Shown one piece after another: positions 1 to 8,007 of a stretch of 64,000 nt of DNA. Under the pieces are notes generated by a model that saw nothing but the letters and a program-made list of their open reading frames with translations, had not been told where the DNA came from and searched no databases. Position 1 is the first letter of the stretch. The number at the start of each line of letters is the position of its first letter. The stretch is taken from assembly GCF_905207245.1 (NCBI RefSeq), contig NZ_CAJLKP010000019.1, positions 1-64,000 on the forward strand. Reading direction: 5' to 3'. The stretch is from an uncultured Bacteroides sp. Its GTDB lineage: Bacteria > Bacteroidota > Bacteroidia > Bacteroidales > Bacteroidaceae. Made by a program: the position numbers and the translations under genes.

Positions 1-627
1 CAAAAGTCCTGCAAATTGATTTGTAGAAGCGATGCAGAACGTTTTGCGGTTTTTACTCAGTATCCCGATATGGAACATTTTGCTGAGATGGCGCAAGACG
101 AACAGCATCATGAAGAAAAACTCATAGGAATGATTAGCGAGGAACGCTTGGAATATATGGGGTCGGTGGTGCTTGGCTTGAATGACGCATTAGTGGAATT
201 TACGGGAGCATTGGCAGGTTTTACGCTGGCACTGAATGATACGAAACTGATAGCTTTGACCGGAAGTATTACAGGTATTGCAGCAGCACTTTCTATGGCT
301 TCTTCCGAGTATCTTTCTACAAAATCGGAAAAGACACGAAGCAAGCGTCCGGTTAAAGCAGCTATTTATACAGGTATTGCTTATATCATTACCGTGGTAG
401 CTTTGGTGGGGCCATTTATTCTTTTGTCGAGTCCTGTCATGGCGTTATGCATTATGCTTCTGATGGCATTGCTTATTATTGCTTTCTTCAATTATTATTA
501 TGCCATAGCCCGGAATGAGAGCTTCAAGCGCCGCTTCTCGGAAATGGCAATATTGAGTTTCTCAGTGGCCGGAATAAGTTTTCTGATAGGCTATTTATTG
601 AAGACAGTGACAGGGATAGAAGCTTAA
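1..627 (+). CDS. VIT1/CCC1-family membrane transporter with ferritin-like N-terminal part (5' partial)
   Basis: The reading frame is open from base 1, so the true start lies upstream. The visible N-terminal part (YPDMEHFAEMAQDEQHHEEK) looks like the last helix of a ferritin-like (rubrerythrin/Mbfa-type) domain. It is followed by a VIT1/CCC1-type membrane domain: the stretch GSVVLGLNDALVEFTGALAG, then ASSEYLSTKSEK, then three hydrophobic helices. Known relatives carry Fe2+ or Mn2+ across a membrane, with the ferritin-like domain sensing or feeding iron. Iron/manganese export or storage is inferred from the family only. A bidirectional terminator follows at 656-688. Confidence 0.8.
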   Translation, partial: QKSCKLICRSDAERFAVFTQYPDMEHFAEMAQDEQHHEEKLIGMISEERLEYMGSVVLGLNDALVEFTGALAGFTLALNDTKLIALTGSITGIAAALSMASSEYLSTKSEKTRSKRPVKAAIYTGIAYIITVVALVGPFILLSSPVMALCIMLLMALLIIAFFNYYYAIARNESFKRRFSEMAILSFSVAGISFLIGYLLKTVTGIEA

Positions 628-655
628 AGAATAGTTCTCGTCGTATGATTATAAA

Positions 656-688
656 AAAATCCCTGAGGTATTAAACTTCAGGGATTTT
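656..688. terminator. Bidirectional rho-independent terminator
   Basis: An inverted repeat (AAAATCCCTGAGGT / ACTTCAGGGATTTT, one G-U pair) with a 5-nt loop is flanked by A-rich and T-rich runs. It lies between the converging transporter gene and the small minus-strand gene, so it can serve both. Confidence 0.8.
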
Positions 689-721
689 CTGTTATTGTCA
701 ATTGATGAAAATAAACTGAAA

Positions 722-931
722 CTATATTTTCGAACTGTGCAACTTCTTATAAAGCTCTACACGTTCGGCTATTTCAGCCTGAGATAGATGAGCCGGAAGC
801 TCAATCGTGGTCCGTGGAGTGATAGCTACAAGAATTACTTCTCCCACTTTTTTCTTATGCTCTTTGATAGCATTTTCTGTTAATTGATTGGAAGACCCTG
901 TCTCCGGTCGGATAATACTCTTTTTCATCAT
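722..931 (-). CDS. Small conserved-looking protein of unknown function (69 aa)
   Basis: A 69-residue basic protein without membrane segment or signal peptide. It begins MMKKSIIRPETGSS and has a predicted strand (EVILVAITPRTTIEL) followed by a helix (SQAEIAERVELYKKLH). It lies 12 bp downstream of the nitronate monooxygenase gene on the same strand, so it is probably cotranscribed. No family is recognised. Its spacing and clean end before a terminator support a real gene. Confidence 0.55.
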   Translation of the reverse strand: MMKKSIIRPETGSSNQLTENAIKEHKKKVGEVILVAITPRTTIELPAHLSQAEIAERVELYKKLHSSKI

Positions 932-943
932 ATCGAATTGTTT

Positions 944-2035
944 TTAAGTTTTCATTTTTGCTGGAACTAATTGGCAGGTTGCCAGAAGAAATTCAGTGTT
1001 CAATGTACTTATCACCTCTTTCACACTGCGTATTTTGTCAGAAAGGAAAGCGTTGCTGCCTGCAAATGCATATCCTCTTTTCATATTGCCTTTGGCTGCA
1101 TTATACAATGCCTTGATGATGCAATAAGGACTTTTCTGATAGTCGCACGTCTTGATACAATGGAACGAACAACACTTTGGCTTTTCCTGTCCTTTCTCTA
1201 CATTGCGGATAAATTCTCCGTCGATGGCTCGCCCGGGCATACCTACAGGACTTTCGATGATGAGAACATCTTCGGGTTTGGAGTGAATGTAGACTTCTTT
1301 GAAAGTTTCCGAAGCATCACATTCCTGGGTAGTTACGAAAATACTTCCCATCTGTACGGCCGAGGCTCCCAGTTGCATGAACCGTGCAATGTCTTCACCT
1401 GTGGAGATTCCACCTGCGGCAATTACGGGGATGTCTTTTCTTTCCTTGTAGTTTGTAGCAATCGCCACTACTTCGGGGATTAGGGTTTCCAGAGCGTATT
1501 TTGCATCTTGCAACTGCTCCTTCTTGAATCCCAGATGTCCTCCGGCTTTGGGGCCTTCCACTACGATGGCATCAGGCAGATAATTGTAATTTTTCTCCCA
1601 TTTGTCACATATAATTTTGGCGGCTCTGGAAGAAGATACGATGGGTACCAGCTTCGTTTTGCTTTCCGGCGTGAGGTATAAAGGTAAATCAAGAGGAAGT
1701 CCTGCGCCGGCAAAGACTACGTCGATTTTTTCGCTTATGGCAGTACGGACCATCTCTGCATAGTTGGAAAGGGCCACCATGATGTTCACTCCGATGATTC
1801 CTTTCGTCTTTTGGCGGGCTTTGTGAATTTCTTCTTTGAGTCCGCAAATGCATTTTTCGGTATAGTCGCCTTTGCCTTTGGGGTATAGCAGACCTAAGCC
1901 TGCACATGAAATAACACCTATGCCGCCTTCATTGGCAACGGCTGATGCTAAGCCGGATAATGAAATTCCGACTCCCATTCCACCTTGTATAATAGGTGTT
2001 TTTATCTCTATATTTCCAATAAAAAATGGTTTCAT
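944..2035 (-). CDS. Nitronate monooxygenase / 2-nitropropane dioxygenase-family FMN enzyme
   Basis: A TIM-barrel FMN protein of the NMO/FabK family (363 aa). Visible motifs are PIIQGGMGVG near residues 14-23, the substrate and phosphate loop EGPKAGGHLGF near 165, and AAGGISTGEDIA followed by QLGASAVQMGS (FMN-phosphate binding) at about 205-230. A cysteine-rich C-terminal segment (KCCSFHCIKTC...SPYC) is seen in some anaerobe members and could bind metal. Family members oxidise alkyl nitronates with O2 or act as flavin-dependent enoyl reductases; which applies here cannot be told. It is probably the first gene of a two-gene unit with the 69-aa protein. Confidence 0.85.
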   Translation of the reverse strand: MKPFFIGNIEIKTPIIQGGMGVGISLSGLASAVANEGGIGVISCAGLGLLYPKGKGDYTEKCICGLKEEIHKARQKTKGIIGVNIMVALSNYAEMVRTAISEKIDVVFAGAGLPLDLPLYLTPESKTKLVPIVSSSRAAKIICDKWEKNYNYLPDAIVVEGPKAGGHLGFKKEQLQDAKYALETLIPEVVAIATNYKERKDIPVIAAGGISTGEDIARFMQLGASAVQMGSIFVTTQECDASETFKEVYIHSKPEDVLIIESPVGMPGRAIDGEFIRNVEKGQEKPKCCSFHCIKTCDYQKSPYCIIKALYNAAKGNMKRGYAFAGSNAFLSDKIRSVKEVISTLNTEFLLATCQLVPAKMKT

Positions 2036-2138
2036 AAAACTGATATTGTAACAAGACTGTAAGCGGATAAATATACTTCTGGTATTCTATTCGTTTAGCA
2101 ATGTTCTTTTCTTTGTATTGTTGTTTTTGATTGATAAA

Positions 2139-2175
2139 AAACAAGAACAGAAGATGATATCTCCTGTTCTTGTTT
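2139..2175 (-). terminator. Terminator of the RRM gene
   Basis: A perfect 12-bp stem (AAACAAGAACAG / CTGTTCTTGTTT) with a 13-nt loop. On the minus strand it is followed by a T-run (TTTTTTATC), right after the stop of the RRM gene. Confidence 0.75.
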
Positions 2176-2187
2176 GTAGGGTAGACA

Positions 2188-2472
2188 TTAATAACGTCTG
2201 GAATTATATCCGTTGTTGCGGGGTCTTTCTTCGCGAGGGCGTGCAACGCTTACTGAAATCGTTTTCCGGTCGTATTCCGCTCCGTTAAGTTCGTCAATTG
2301 CTTTTTGTCCTTCTGTATCGTCGGTCATTTCAACAAAACCGAATCCTCTGGATCTGCCTGTTTCTCTGTCCATAATAACTTTAGCTGAAGAGGTTTCTCC
2401 ATACGCTGTGAATAATTCGTTCAAGTCGGCATCATTTGTGCCAAAGCTTAAACCTGAAATGTAAATGTTCAT
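2188..2472 (-). CDS. RRM-domain RNA-binding protein
   Basis: One RNA recognition motif fills residues 1-80. RNP2 is IYISGL at 3-8 and RNP1 is RGFGFVEM at about 43-50, with the aromatic residues that stack on RNA. A short arginine/glycine/asparagine-rich tail (RPREERPRNNGYNSRRY) follows. Bacteroidota carry several such 80-100-aa proteins, related to the cyanobacterial Rbp cold-shock proteins, and they act as single-stranded RNA binders or post-transcriptional regulators. The gene stands alone with its own promoter about 120 bp upstream, which gives a long untranslated leader. Confidence 0.92.
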   Translation of the reverse strand: MNIYISGLSFGTNDADLNELFTAYGETSSAKVIMDRETGRSRGFGFVEMTDDTEGQKAIDELNGAEYDRKTISVSVARPREERPRNNGYNSRRY

Positions 2473-2591
2473 TTGAAATTTTAATTAAATAAATACTAAT
2501 GTAAGAGTGAGGGGATAATTAAAGGAGAGGTCTGCTTAATAAAGGATAAAAAGAAGAACTATACGATAACGATTCGTAACTCAAACTGCGA

Positions 2592-2621
2592 CAAAGGTAA
2601 TACAATAGTTGGATACGGCAA
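2592..2621 (-). promoter_or_regulatory. Promoter of the RRM gene with long leader
   Basis: Minus-strand -7 element TACCTTTG (2599-2592) with a TTG -33 element (2621-2619) at 19-bp spacing, an excellent Bacteroides sigma-ABfr match. The implied transcript has an AT-rich leader of about 110 nt before the ATG at 2472. Confidence 0.75.
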
Positions 2622-2729
2622 CTTTTAATTCATGATTTATTAATAAAAAAGCGATAATTGTTTTTTATTAGCATTATCTGCGGGCTTTATGCATTCAACT
2701 TGTCAGCTTACTGCCTTTACCTTTTGGGA

Positions 2730-2825
2730 TGCCTGCAAAGATTGTACGAGTTGTACAACTCGTACCGCTCCAGTTGTACAACTTAGACTGCTCCAGTTGT
2801 ACAACTCGTACAATCTTTGCAGGCA
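2730..2825. repeat. Perfect 31-bp inverted repeat built on three 12-bp palindromes with 23-bp period
   Basis: Arms 2730-2760 and 2795-2825 are perfect reverse complements around a 34-nt loop. Inside, the palindrome AGTTGTACAACT occurs three times, at 2749, 2772 and 2795, so exactly every 23 bp. The middle copy lies in the loop and the two repeat-joining stretches end in GCTCC. The element occupies the intergenic region between two divergently leaving genes and has no coding potential. It could be a dispersed intergenic repeat, a recombination or binding site, or a strong RNA hairpin. Confidence 0.9.
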
Positions 2826-2897
2826 CTGTGATAAAGAGAAGTAGTAATGCAACGGAAACAAAGTAGCATACCTGATAAAGGTATCTGTCTACGGCAG

Positions 2898-3449
2898 CTA
2901 TATGTTTGCCAAAGTAATCTTATATAATATATGTCTGTATAAGGGATGGTCAGGACTAACCAGCGGATGATTGAATTCTTTGTCTTTTACCATACCTATC
3001 TTTTGCATCACACGCTCCGAACGCTTGTTGGGGAGTGAGGTGAAGGAATAGAGTTCTTTCAGTCCCAATGTCGTCTTGGCATATTCCAGGCAGGCTGAAG
3101 CTGCTTCAGTGGCATATCCCTGATTCCACGCTTCGGGGACCAGACGCCAGCCTATCTCTACAGCCGGGGCAAAATCTACATCGAACGTAACGTCATGCAA
3201 TCCTACATAACCGATAAATGCATGGTCTTCTTTCTTTTCTACTGCATACAGTCCGTATCCTCTGGATGCGAATTCTTTCCGGATACGATTATAGAAATCG
3301 AGGGTTTCCTGATAGGACAGTTTGTTGAGGAAGAACTCCATTACTCTGTCATCACTATTCAGTCGGGCAAAAACGGGGATGTCTTCTTCTTTCCAGTCGC
3401 GCAGAATCAGGCGTGGGGTTTCAATGTATTGTTTGGGAGATGTTTTCAT
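2898..3449 (-). CDS. GNAT N-acetyltransferase (RimJ/RimL-like)
   Basis: A 183-aa single-domain acetyltransferase. The start TPRLILRDWKEEDIPVFARL and the cofactor strand EIGWRLVPEAWNQGYATEAA (R/Q-x-x-G-x-A/G type loop for acetyl-CoA pyrophosphate) are typical of the RimJ/RimL/MccE-like GNAT branch. LPNKRSERVMQKIGM is the usual C-terminal helix. Members acetylate protein N-termini or small amines; the substrate here is unknown. The gene is read divergently from the MFS gene, with a minus-strand -7 element TAACTTTG at 3492-3485. Confidence 0.88.
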   Translation of the reverse strand: MKTSPKQYIETPRLILRDWKEEDIPVFARLNSDDRVMEFFLNKLSYQETLDFYNRIRKEFASRGYGLYAVEKKEDHAFIGYVGLHDVTFDVDFAPAVEIGWRLVPEAWNQGYATEAASACLEYAKTTLGLKELYSFTSLPNKRSERVMQKIGMVKDKEFNHPLVSPDHPLYRHILYKITLANI

Positions 3450-3484
3450 ATCGTTTTTTCAGACTATTTCTTTATAGATGAATA

Positions 3485-3532
3485 CAAAGTTACTGCAATT
3501 TGTCATATTATGAAACTTCTTGGCTATCTTTG
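3485..3532. promoter_or_regulatory. Back-to-back promoters for the GNAT and MFS genes
   Basis: On the minus strand TAACTTTG (3492-3485) serves the GNAT gene. On the plus strand TATCTTTG (3525-3532), with a TTTG element at 3499-3502 (22-bp spacing), serves the transporter. The plus -7 element means the TTG codon at 3520 cannot start the transporter, because it lies upstream of the transcript start. ATG 3556 is chosen instead. Confidence 0.7.
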
Positions 3533-3555
3533 CGGCCGGTATAAGAAATTTCTGT

Positions 3556-4749
3556 ATGCAAAATTTGGTAAAGAAGGAATATCGGATTCCTTTTATTTTG
3601 GTTACTTCCCTGTTCTTTCTATGGGGATTTGCACATGCCATACTGGATGTGCTGAACAAACACTTTCAAGATGTGCTGGTTATTACACGTGCCCATTCGG
3701 CATGGGTGCAAGTGATGTTCTATCTGGGATACTTCGTGATGGCTATCCCTGCGGGATTGTTTATCAATAAATATGGCTACCGTAAAGGAGTGGTTTTCGG
3801 TTTGCTGCTTTACGGGATAGGTTCTCTGCTTTTCATTCCCGGAGAATACTGGATGTCTTTCAATTTCTTTCTTTTCTCCCTGTTTGTCATAGCCTGTGGA
3901 CTGGTGTTTCTGGAAACAGCCGCTAATCCTTACATGACGGAACTCGGTGAACGTGAAACGGCTGCCAGCCGCCTTAATCTGGCACAGTCATTCAATGGCT
4001 TGGGGTGTATATGCGGACCGCTTATCGGTGGGTTGTTACTGTTCTCGGAAGGAGGTGAAAGCAATATATCCTTGCCCTACACGCTGATGGGAATTATAGT
4101 GTTGATGGTGGCACTGGTGTTTTATAAAATCCGTCTGCCGGAGATTGTGCATGAAGCTGATGAAGAAGAAGTCGGAGAAAACGGTGCACGCGGGCTTTGG
4201 TCGCACAAGCTGTTTATCTTAGGTATTATCAGCCTGTTTTGCTACGAGATTGCAGAAATATCAATCAACAGCTTCTTTATTAATTATGTGGTGGATGACG
4301 GCTGGATGAATGCCCGCGATGCATCTGTAGTACTTTCGTTCGGTGGTCTGGGACTGTTTATGTGCGGACGTTTTGCCGGTAGCTGGATTATGCGGTATAT
4401 CCGGGCAGAAAAAGTGCTGTTCGTTTGTGCGATAGGAACGGTGGTCAGTACATCTTTGGTGGTTCTTGATCTGGGCATTTTGTCGTTGATAGCCCTGTTT
4501 CTGGGATATGCGTTCGAAGCTATTATGTTCCCCACGATTTTCGCTCTTTCATTGAGGGGATTGGGTAACTATACGAAGCGTGCGTCTTCTTATCTGATGA
4601 TGTCCCCCATCGGAGGAGCGGTAGGACCGCTCATGATGGGGTATGTGGCTGATCAGACCAATATGTCTTTCTCTTTCATCGTTCCGTTGCTTTCGTTTAT
4701 CGTGGTGTTGCTTTATGCCTGGAAAGTAAAGCAACGTTCGCTCTGCTAA
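3556..4749 (+). CDS. MFS sugar transporter, FucP/GluP-like
   Basis: A 397-aa polytopic membrane protein with about 12 hydrophobic segments. The first helix (FILVTSLFFLWGFAHAILDV) and the loop LNKHFQDVL are the hallmark of the FHS/FucP family, in which the sugar:H+ symporters for fucose, glucose/galactose or N-acetylglucosamine fall. LETAANPYMTELGERETAASRLNLAQSFNG is the conserved helix 4-5 region. Transport of a monosaccharide with protons is inferred. The stop overlaps the stop of the converging aldo/keto reductase gene by 4 bp and no terminator lies between them. Confidence 0.9.
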   Translation: MQNLVKKEYRIPFILVTSLFFLWGFAHAILDVLNKHFQDVLVITRAHSAWVQVMFYLGYFVMAIPAGLFINKYGYRKGVVFGLLLYGIGSLLFIPGEYWMSFNFFLFSLFVIACGLVFLETAANPYMTELGERETAASRLNLAQSFNGLGCICGPLIGGLLLFSEGGESNISLPYTLMGIIVLMVALVFYKIRLPEIVHEADEEEVGENGARGLWSHKLFILGIISLFCYEIAEISINSFFINYVVDDGWMNARDASVVLSFGGLGLFMCGRFAGSWIMRYIRAEKVLFVCAIGTVVSTSLVVLDLGILSLIALFLGYAFEAIMFPTIFALSLRGLGNYTKRASSYLMMSPIGGAVGPLMMGYVADQTNMSFSFIVPLLSFIVVLLYAWKVKQRSLC

Positions 4750-5894
4750 TATCCGAATTTCTCCACAGCCTTTTCCATCTGTTCGATGATGGCGACTCCG
4801 AAGGGACAGTTCGTTTCGCATTGTCCGCACTGGATGCACTCTGAGGCGTGGTGTGTGAGGGCTTTGTAGTGTTCACGCACAGTCTCGGGTATCTCGTTCT
4901 GGGCAATGGTCAGGTTGTAGTACTTGTTCACGCTTGCTATGTCGATGCCTACGGAACAAGGAGCGCAATGTCCGCAATACATGCAATGGCCCTTCCAGGT
5001 GAACTTCTCCATGCCTGCCATGACGGCGGTATAGTCTCTTTCTTCTTTGCTGGCTGTGCACCAGTCGATGGCTGCCTGCATCTCATCACAACTTCTGCAC
5101 CCCACCATGATGGAGGCAACAGCCGGACGGGCCAGTGCATATTCGATGCATTGCACCGGAGTCATAGCTTTGCCAAAGGGTGAGTTGGTTTCACTTAGCA
5201 AATCTCCGCCGCCATATACTTTCATCACATCGAGCCCTACACCTTTCTCTTCGCACAGTTCGTAGAGCCTTTCCCGCTCCGGGTCTATGTTCTGCAGGGA
5301 GTGGGCATAGTTTTCATCGGCCCATAAGTCATCTACGTTTTCAGTGGGCGGTTGCAGGTCGTAGCAAGGATTGATGGAGAACATCAGCACTTCAATCAGT
5401 CCGCTTTCCACAGCCATACGTGCAACGGTGGGGTTGTGGCTGCTCAGTCCGATGTGGCGGATTCTGCCTTCTTCCTTCAGGCGCAGGGCCAGCCGGATGA
5501 CGGGACCATTGAATACTTCATGAAAGTCTTCTTCGCTGTCTACATAGTGTATCATGCCGATATCCAGATAGTCGGTATCGAGGCGTGCCAACTGGTCTTC
5601 GAAGGAGGCGATTGCCTTGTCGATGTCGCGTGTACGCAGGTACTGGTCGTTTTCCCAGGTGGTGCACAGATGCCCTTGGATGATAAATTGCTCGCGGCGG
5701 CCTGTCAACGCTTTGCCGATGTTGCTGCGTAAATCGGGGTTGGAGGCATACATATCAATAAAGTTAATTCCTTTACTGATGGCGAAATCCATTTCTGCAC
5801 ATGTCTGTTCTTCTGTTTTGCCAACGAACCCTTCGCATCCTAATGCGATGGTGCTGACTGACAAACCGGTGTTTCCTAATGTTCTGTATTCCAT
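4746..5894 (-). CDS. Aldo/keto reductase with C-terminal ferredoxin-like domain
   Basis: A 382-aa protein. Residues 1-280 form the NAD(P)H-dependent AKR barrel (YRTLGNTGLSVSTIALGCEG, D-M-Y of the catalytic tetrad at INFIDMYASN, then DIGMIHYVD). The last 90 residues carry two Cys clusters, CMYCGHCAPCSVGI and CIQCGQCETNCPFGV, each of the 4Fe-4S CxxCxxCxxxC type. This AKR plus ferredoxin architecture is common in anaerobes and suggests electron transfer between the cluster and a carbonyl substrate. It is the last gene of the six-gene operon starting at 10275, 37 bp after the PatB-like gene. Confidence 0.9.
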   Translation of the reverse strand: MEYRTLGNTGLSVSTIALGCEGFVGKTEEQTCAEMDFAISKGINFIDMYASNPDLRSNIGKALTGRREQFIIQGHLCTTWENDQYLRTRDIDKAIASFEDQLARLDTDYLDIGMIHYVDSEEDFHEVFNGPVIRLALRLKEEGRIRHIGLSSHNPTVARMAVESGLIEVLMFSINPCYDLQPPTENVDDLWADENYAHSLQNIDPERERLYELCEEKGVGLDVMKVYGGGDLLSETNSPFGKAMTPVQCIEYALARPAVASIMVGCRSCDEMQAAIDWCTASKEERDYTAVMAGMEKFTWKGHCMYCGHCAPCSVGIDIASVNKYYNLTIAQNEIPETVREHYKALTHHASECIQCGQCETNCPFGVAIIEQMEKAVEKFGY

Positions 5895-5931
5895 GATATT
5901 TTTCTATGTCTTAATAAGTTTTGCGAAGTTA

Positions 5932-7098
5932 CTAATAATTTCGGTTCTTCCATCGCCTAAACCTTTCTAAACCTTCTGCCAATACCTGACGCGGACAGGC
6001 TATATTGATACGTACAAAGCCTTCTCCGGCATCTCCGTACATGCTGCCTTCGTTCAACCAGAGCTTTTCCTGTTCCAATAGCGAGGTCACTATATCTTCA
6101 GAGGTGCGCTTTAATGAAGAACAATCCACCCACACCAGGTAAGTACCTTCCAGCTTCGTTACGGGAAGCCCCGGCAGATATTCGGTGAAGAAACTTCTCA
6201 GGTAATTATAATTATCAAACAGATACCTTTTCAGTTCTTCCAGCCATTCTTCCCCTTCATTATAGGCAGCTATCAAAGCTTCCACTCCGAATGGATTTAC
6301 ATCGCAGACTTCGTTTATATTGATGGCTTTGTCTATCTTTTTGCGTACTTCGGCATCAGCGGACACAATGTTTGCAATCTGGGCTCCTGCCAGGTTGAAT
6401 GCTTTGCTGGGAGAAATGCAAGTGACGGAATGCATCAGGAACTCCTGCGATATGGAGGCGAAAGGCGTATAGGTATATCCCGGAAAAACCAGTTCACAAT
6501 GAATTTCATCCACTACTACCGTTACATGATTCCGGAGGCAAATCTCGCCGATACGTATCAGTTCTTCCCGGCTCCATACTCTTCCGGCAGGATTGTGAGG
6601 GTTGCACAATAGTAAGAGTTTGACTTTGCCATCGGCAGCCTTCTTCTCCAAGTCATCGAAATCAATCCGGTAAGTTTTATTCTCATAAATCAGCGGATTG
6701 GAAACGATTTCACATCCGTTGTTTCGTATGGACGAAAAGAAGCAATTATATACCGGAGTCTGTACCAGGACTTTGTCGCCGGGGCTGGTCAGGGCTTTTA
6801 TGATCGCCGACAGCGCCGGTACTACTCCAGAGGTATAGATAATCCACTCTTTTTCTATTCTCCAGTCGTGACGTCTTTTGAACCAGCCGATTGTTGCATC
6901 GAAGTAAGCATCGGGTACGCGGACGTATCCGAAGATGCCATGCTCCACTCGCTTCTTCAACGCTTCCGTCACGGCGGGTGCTGTGCGGAAATCCATATCG
7001 GCTACCCACATCGGCAAAACACCCGGGGTAGTGGCAGAATCCCATTTATAGGAATTCGTGCCCCGGCGTGGAATGATTTCATCAAAGTTGTGCTGCAT
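5932..7098 (-). CDS. PatB/MalY-type pyridoxal-phosphate enzyme (cystathionine beta-lyase-like aminotransferase)
   Basis: A fold-type I PLP enzyme, 388 aa from ATG 7098. MQHNFDEIIPRRGTNSYKWD is the typical start of PatB/MalY proteins; the upstream in-frame ATG at 7125 adds only an unconserved basic stretch. Visible signatures: LPMWVADMDF, VVPALSAIIKAL, CNPHNPAGRVW, VVDEIHCELV, and the PLP lysine in SPSKAFNLAGAQ. Relatives cleave C-S bonds of cystathionine or cysteine conjugates, giving thiol, pyruvate and ammonia. Its start overlaps the DUF3737 gene by 17 bp, so translation is probably coupled. Confidence 0.88.
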   Translation of the reverse strand: MQHNFDEIIPRRGTNSYKWDSATTPGVLPMWVADMDFRTAPAVTEALKKRVEHGIFGYVRVPDAYFDATIGWFKRRHDWRIEKEWIIYTSGVVPALSAIIKALTSPGDKVLVQTPVYNCFFSSIRNNGCEIVSNPLIYENKTYRIDFDDLEKKAADGKVKLLLLCNPHNPAGRVWSREELIRIGEICLRNHVTVVVDEIHCELVFPGYTYTPFASISQEFLMHSVTCISPSKAFNLAGAQIANIVSADAEVRKKIDKAININEVCDVNPFGVEALIAAYNEGEEWLEELKRYLFDNYNYLRSFFTEYLPGLPVTKLEGTYLVWVDCSSLKRTSEDIVTSLLEQEKLWLNEGSMYGDAGEGFVRINIACPRQVLAEGLERFRRWKNRNY

Positions 7099-7981
7099 AT
7101 TGCATCTCTTCTTGCGTTTCGTCAAAACAGGTCCGGTCGTCCCAAAGTTTCAGTTTGCAATTGCCGGGGGCCTTTATGTTTTCGTCTATGATGACGGCTC
7201 CGTAACTTTCGGCCGTGATGCTTCCCGTACGTGGGTTCTTTATGCTGTGAACCGGGCCTTTGATGGTGGCCTGGAGACTGCTGTATTCAAATGCAAGGTC
7301 GGCATCATCGGCCATTGTGCAGTTTTCCATAATCAGGTCGTGGGCATAACAGAGTGGTTGCGTGCCTGAAATCTTGCAGTTCACCAGACGCAGGTTTCTG
7401 GAATGCCAGCCCAGGTATTCGCCATTCAGTTCGGAATCGTATACCGTTACGTTTTCCGTATTCCAGAAAGCGTCTTTGGAGTTGATGATGGCATTGCGGA
7501 TTTCTACGTTCTTGCAATACTGGAATGAGTAGTTGCCGTTCTGGCTGTAATTTTCGATGCGTATGTTCTCACCGTGTATGAACAGGTAATCGGCTTTGTC
7601 AATCTGTACGTTCCTGAGTTCTACATTGCGGCAGAACCAAAGGGTTTCCAACGCATTGGGAAGTTGTACGTTTTCCAGCTTTATGCCATCCATTTCGCGG
7701 AACATCTTCGGTGCTTCCACTACGGTATCCGTCATTTGTACATTCTGCGAGTACCAAAGTGCGGCACGGGCGCCTTCTGTAAAGAAACAGTTCTTTATAG
7801 TGAAGCCATTGTTGTGCCAGTACGGGTATTTCCCTTCGAAGCGGCAGTTCACTGCCACGATGTTGCTACATTCTTTTAATGCAGACTCACCTGCATGGAT
7901 GGGTACATTTTCCAGTTGGAGGTCGTGAGTTGCAAACAGGGGGCGTTCGCCTCCGAATTCTTTGTCTTTGATAATTTCCAT
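7082..7981 (-). CDS. DUF3737-family right-handed beta-helix protein
   Basis: A 299-aa protein made of about ten short repeats with alternating aromatic, asparagine and valine positions (for example WHNNGFTIKNCFF, FCRNVELRNVQI, WHSRNLRLVNCKI), which matches a parallel beta-helix and the DUF3737 family as remembered. No signal peptide is visible, so it is likely cytoplasmic. The family has no proven reaction. It often sits next to oxidoreductases and PatB-like enzymes, as here. The gap to the upstream flavodoxin gene is 26 bp. Confidence 0.85.
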   Translation of the reverse strand: MEIIKDKEFGGERPLFATHDLQLENVPIHAGESALKECSNIVAVNCRFEGKYPYWHNNGFTIKNCFFTEGARAALWYSQNVQMTDTVVEAPKMFREMDGIKLENVQLPNALETLWFCRNVELRNVQIDKADYLFIHGENIRIENYSQNGNYSFQYCKNVEIRNAIINSKDAFWNTENVTVYDSELNGEYLGWHSRNLRLVNCKISGTQPLCYAHDLIMENCTMADDADLAFEYSSLQATIKGPVHSIKNPRTGSITAESYGAVIIDENIKAPGNCKLKLWDDRTCFDETQEEMQYAAQL

Positions 7982-8007
7982 AAATTCTTTGTTTTTATTA
8001 TTCGTTA

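Noticed and set aside
4746..4749. 4-bp overlap of MFS and aldo/keto reductase genes as sign of coupling
   Set aside because: The genes converge, so the overlap concerns only their stop codons.
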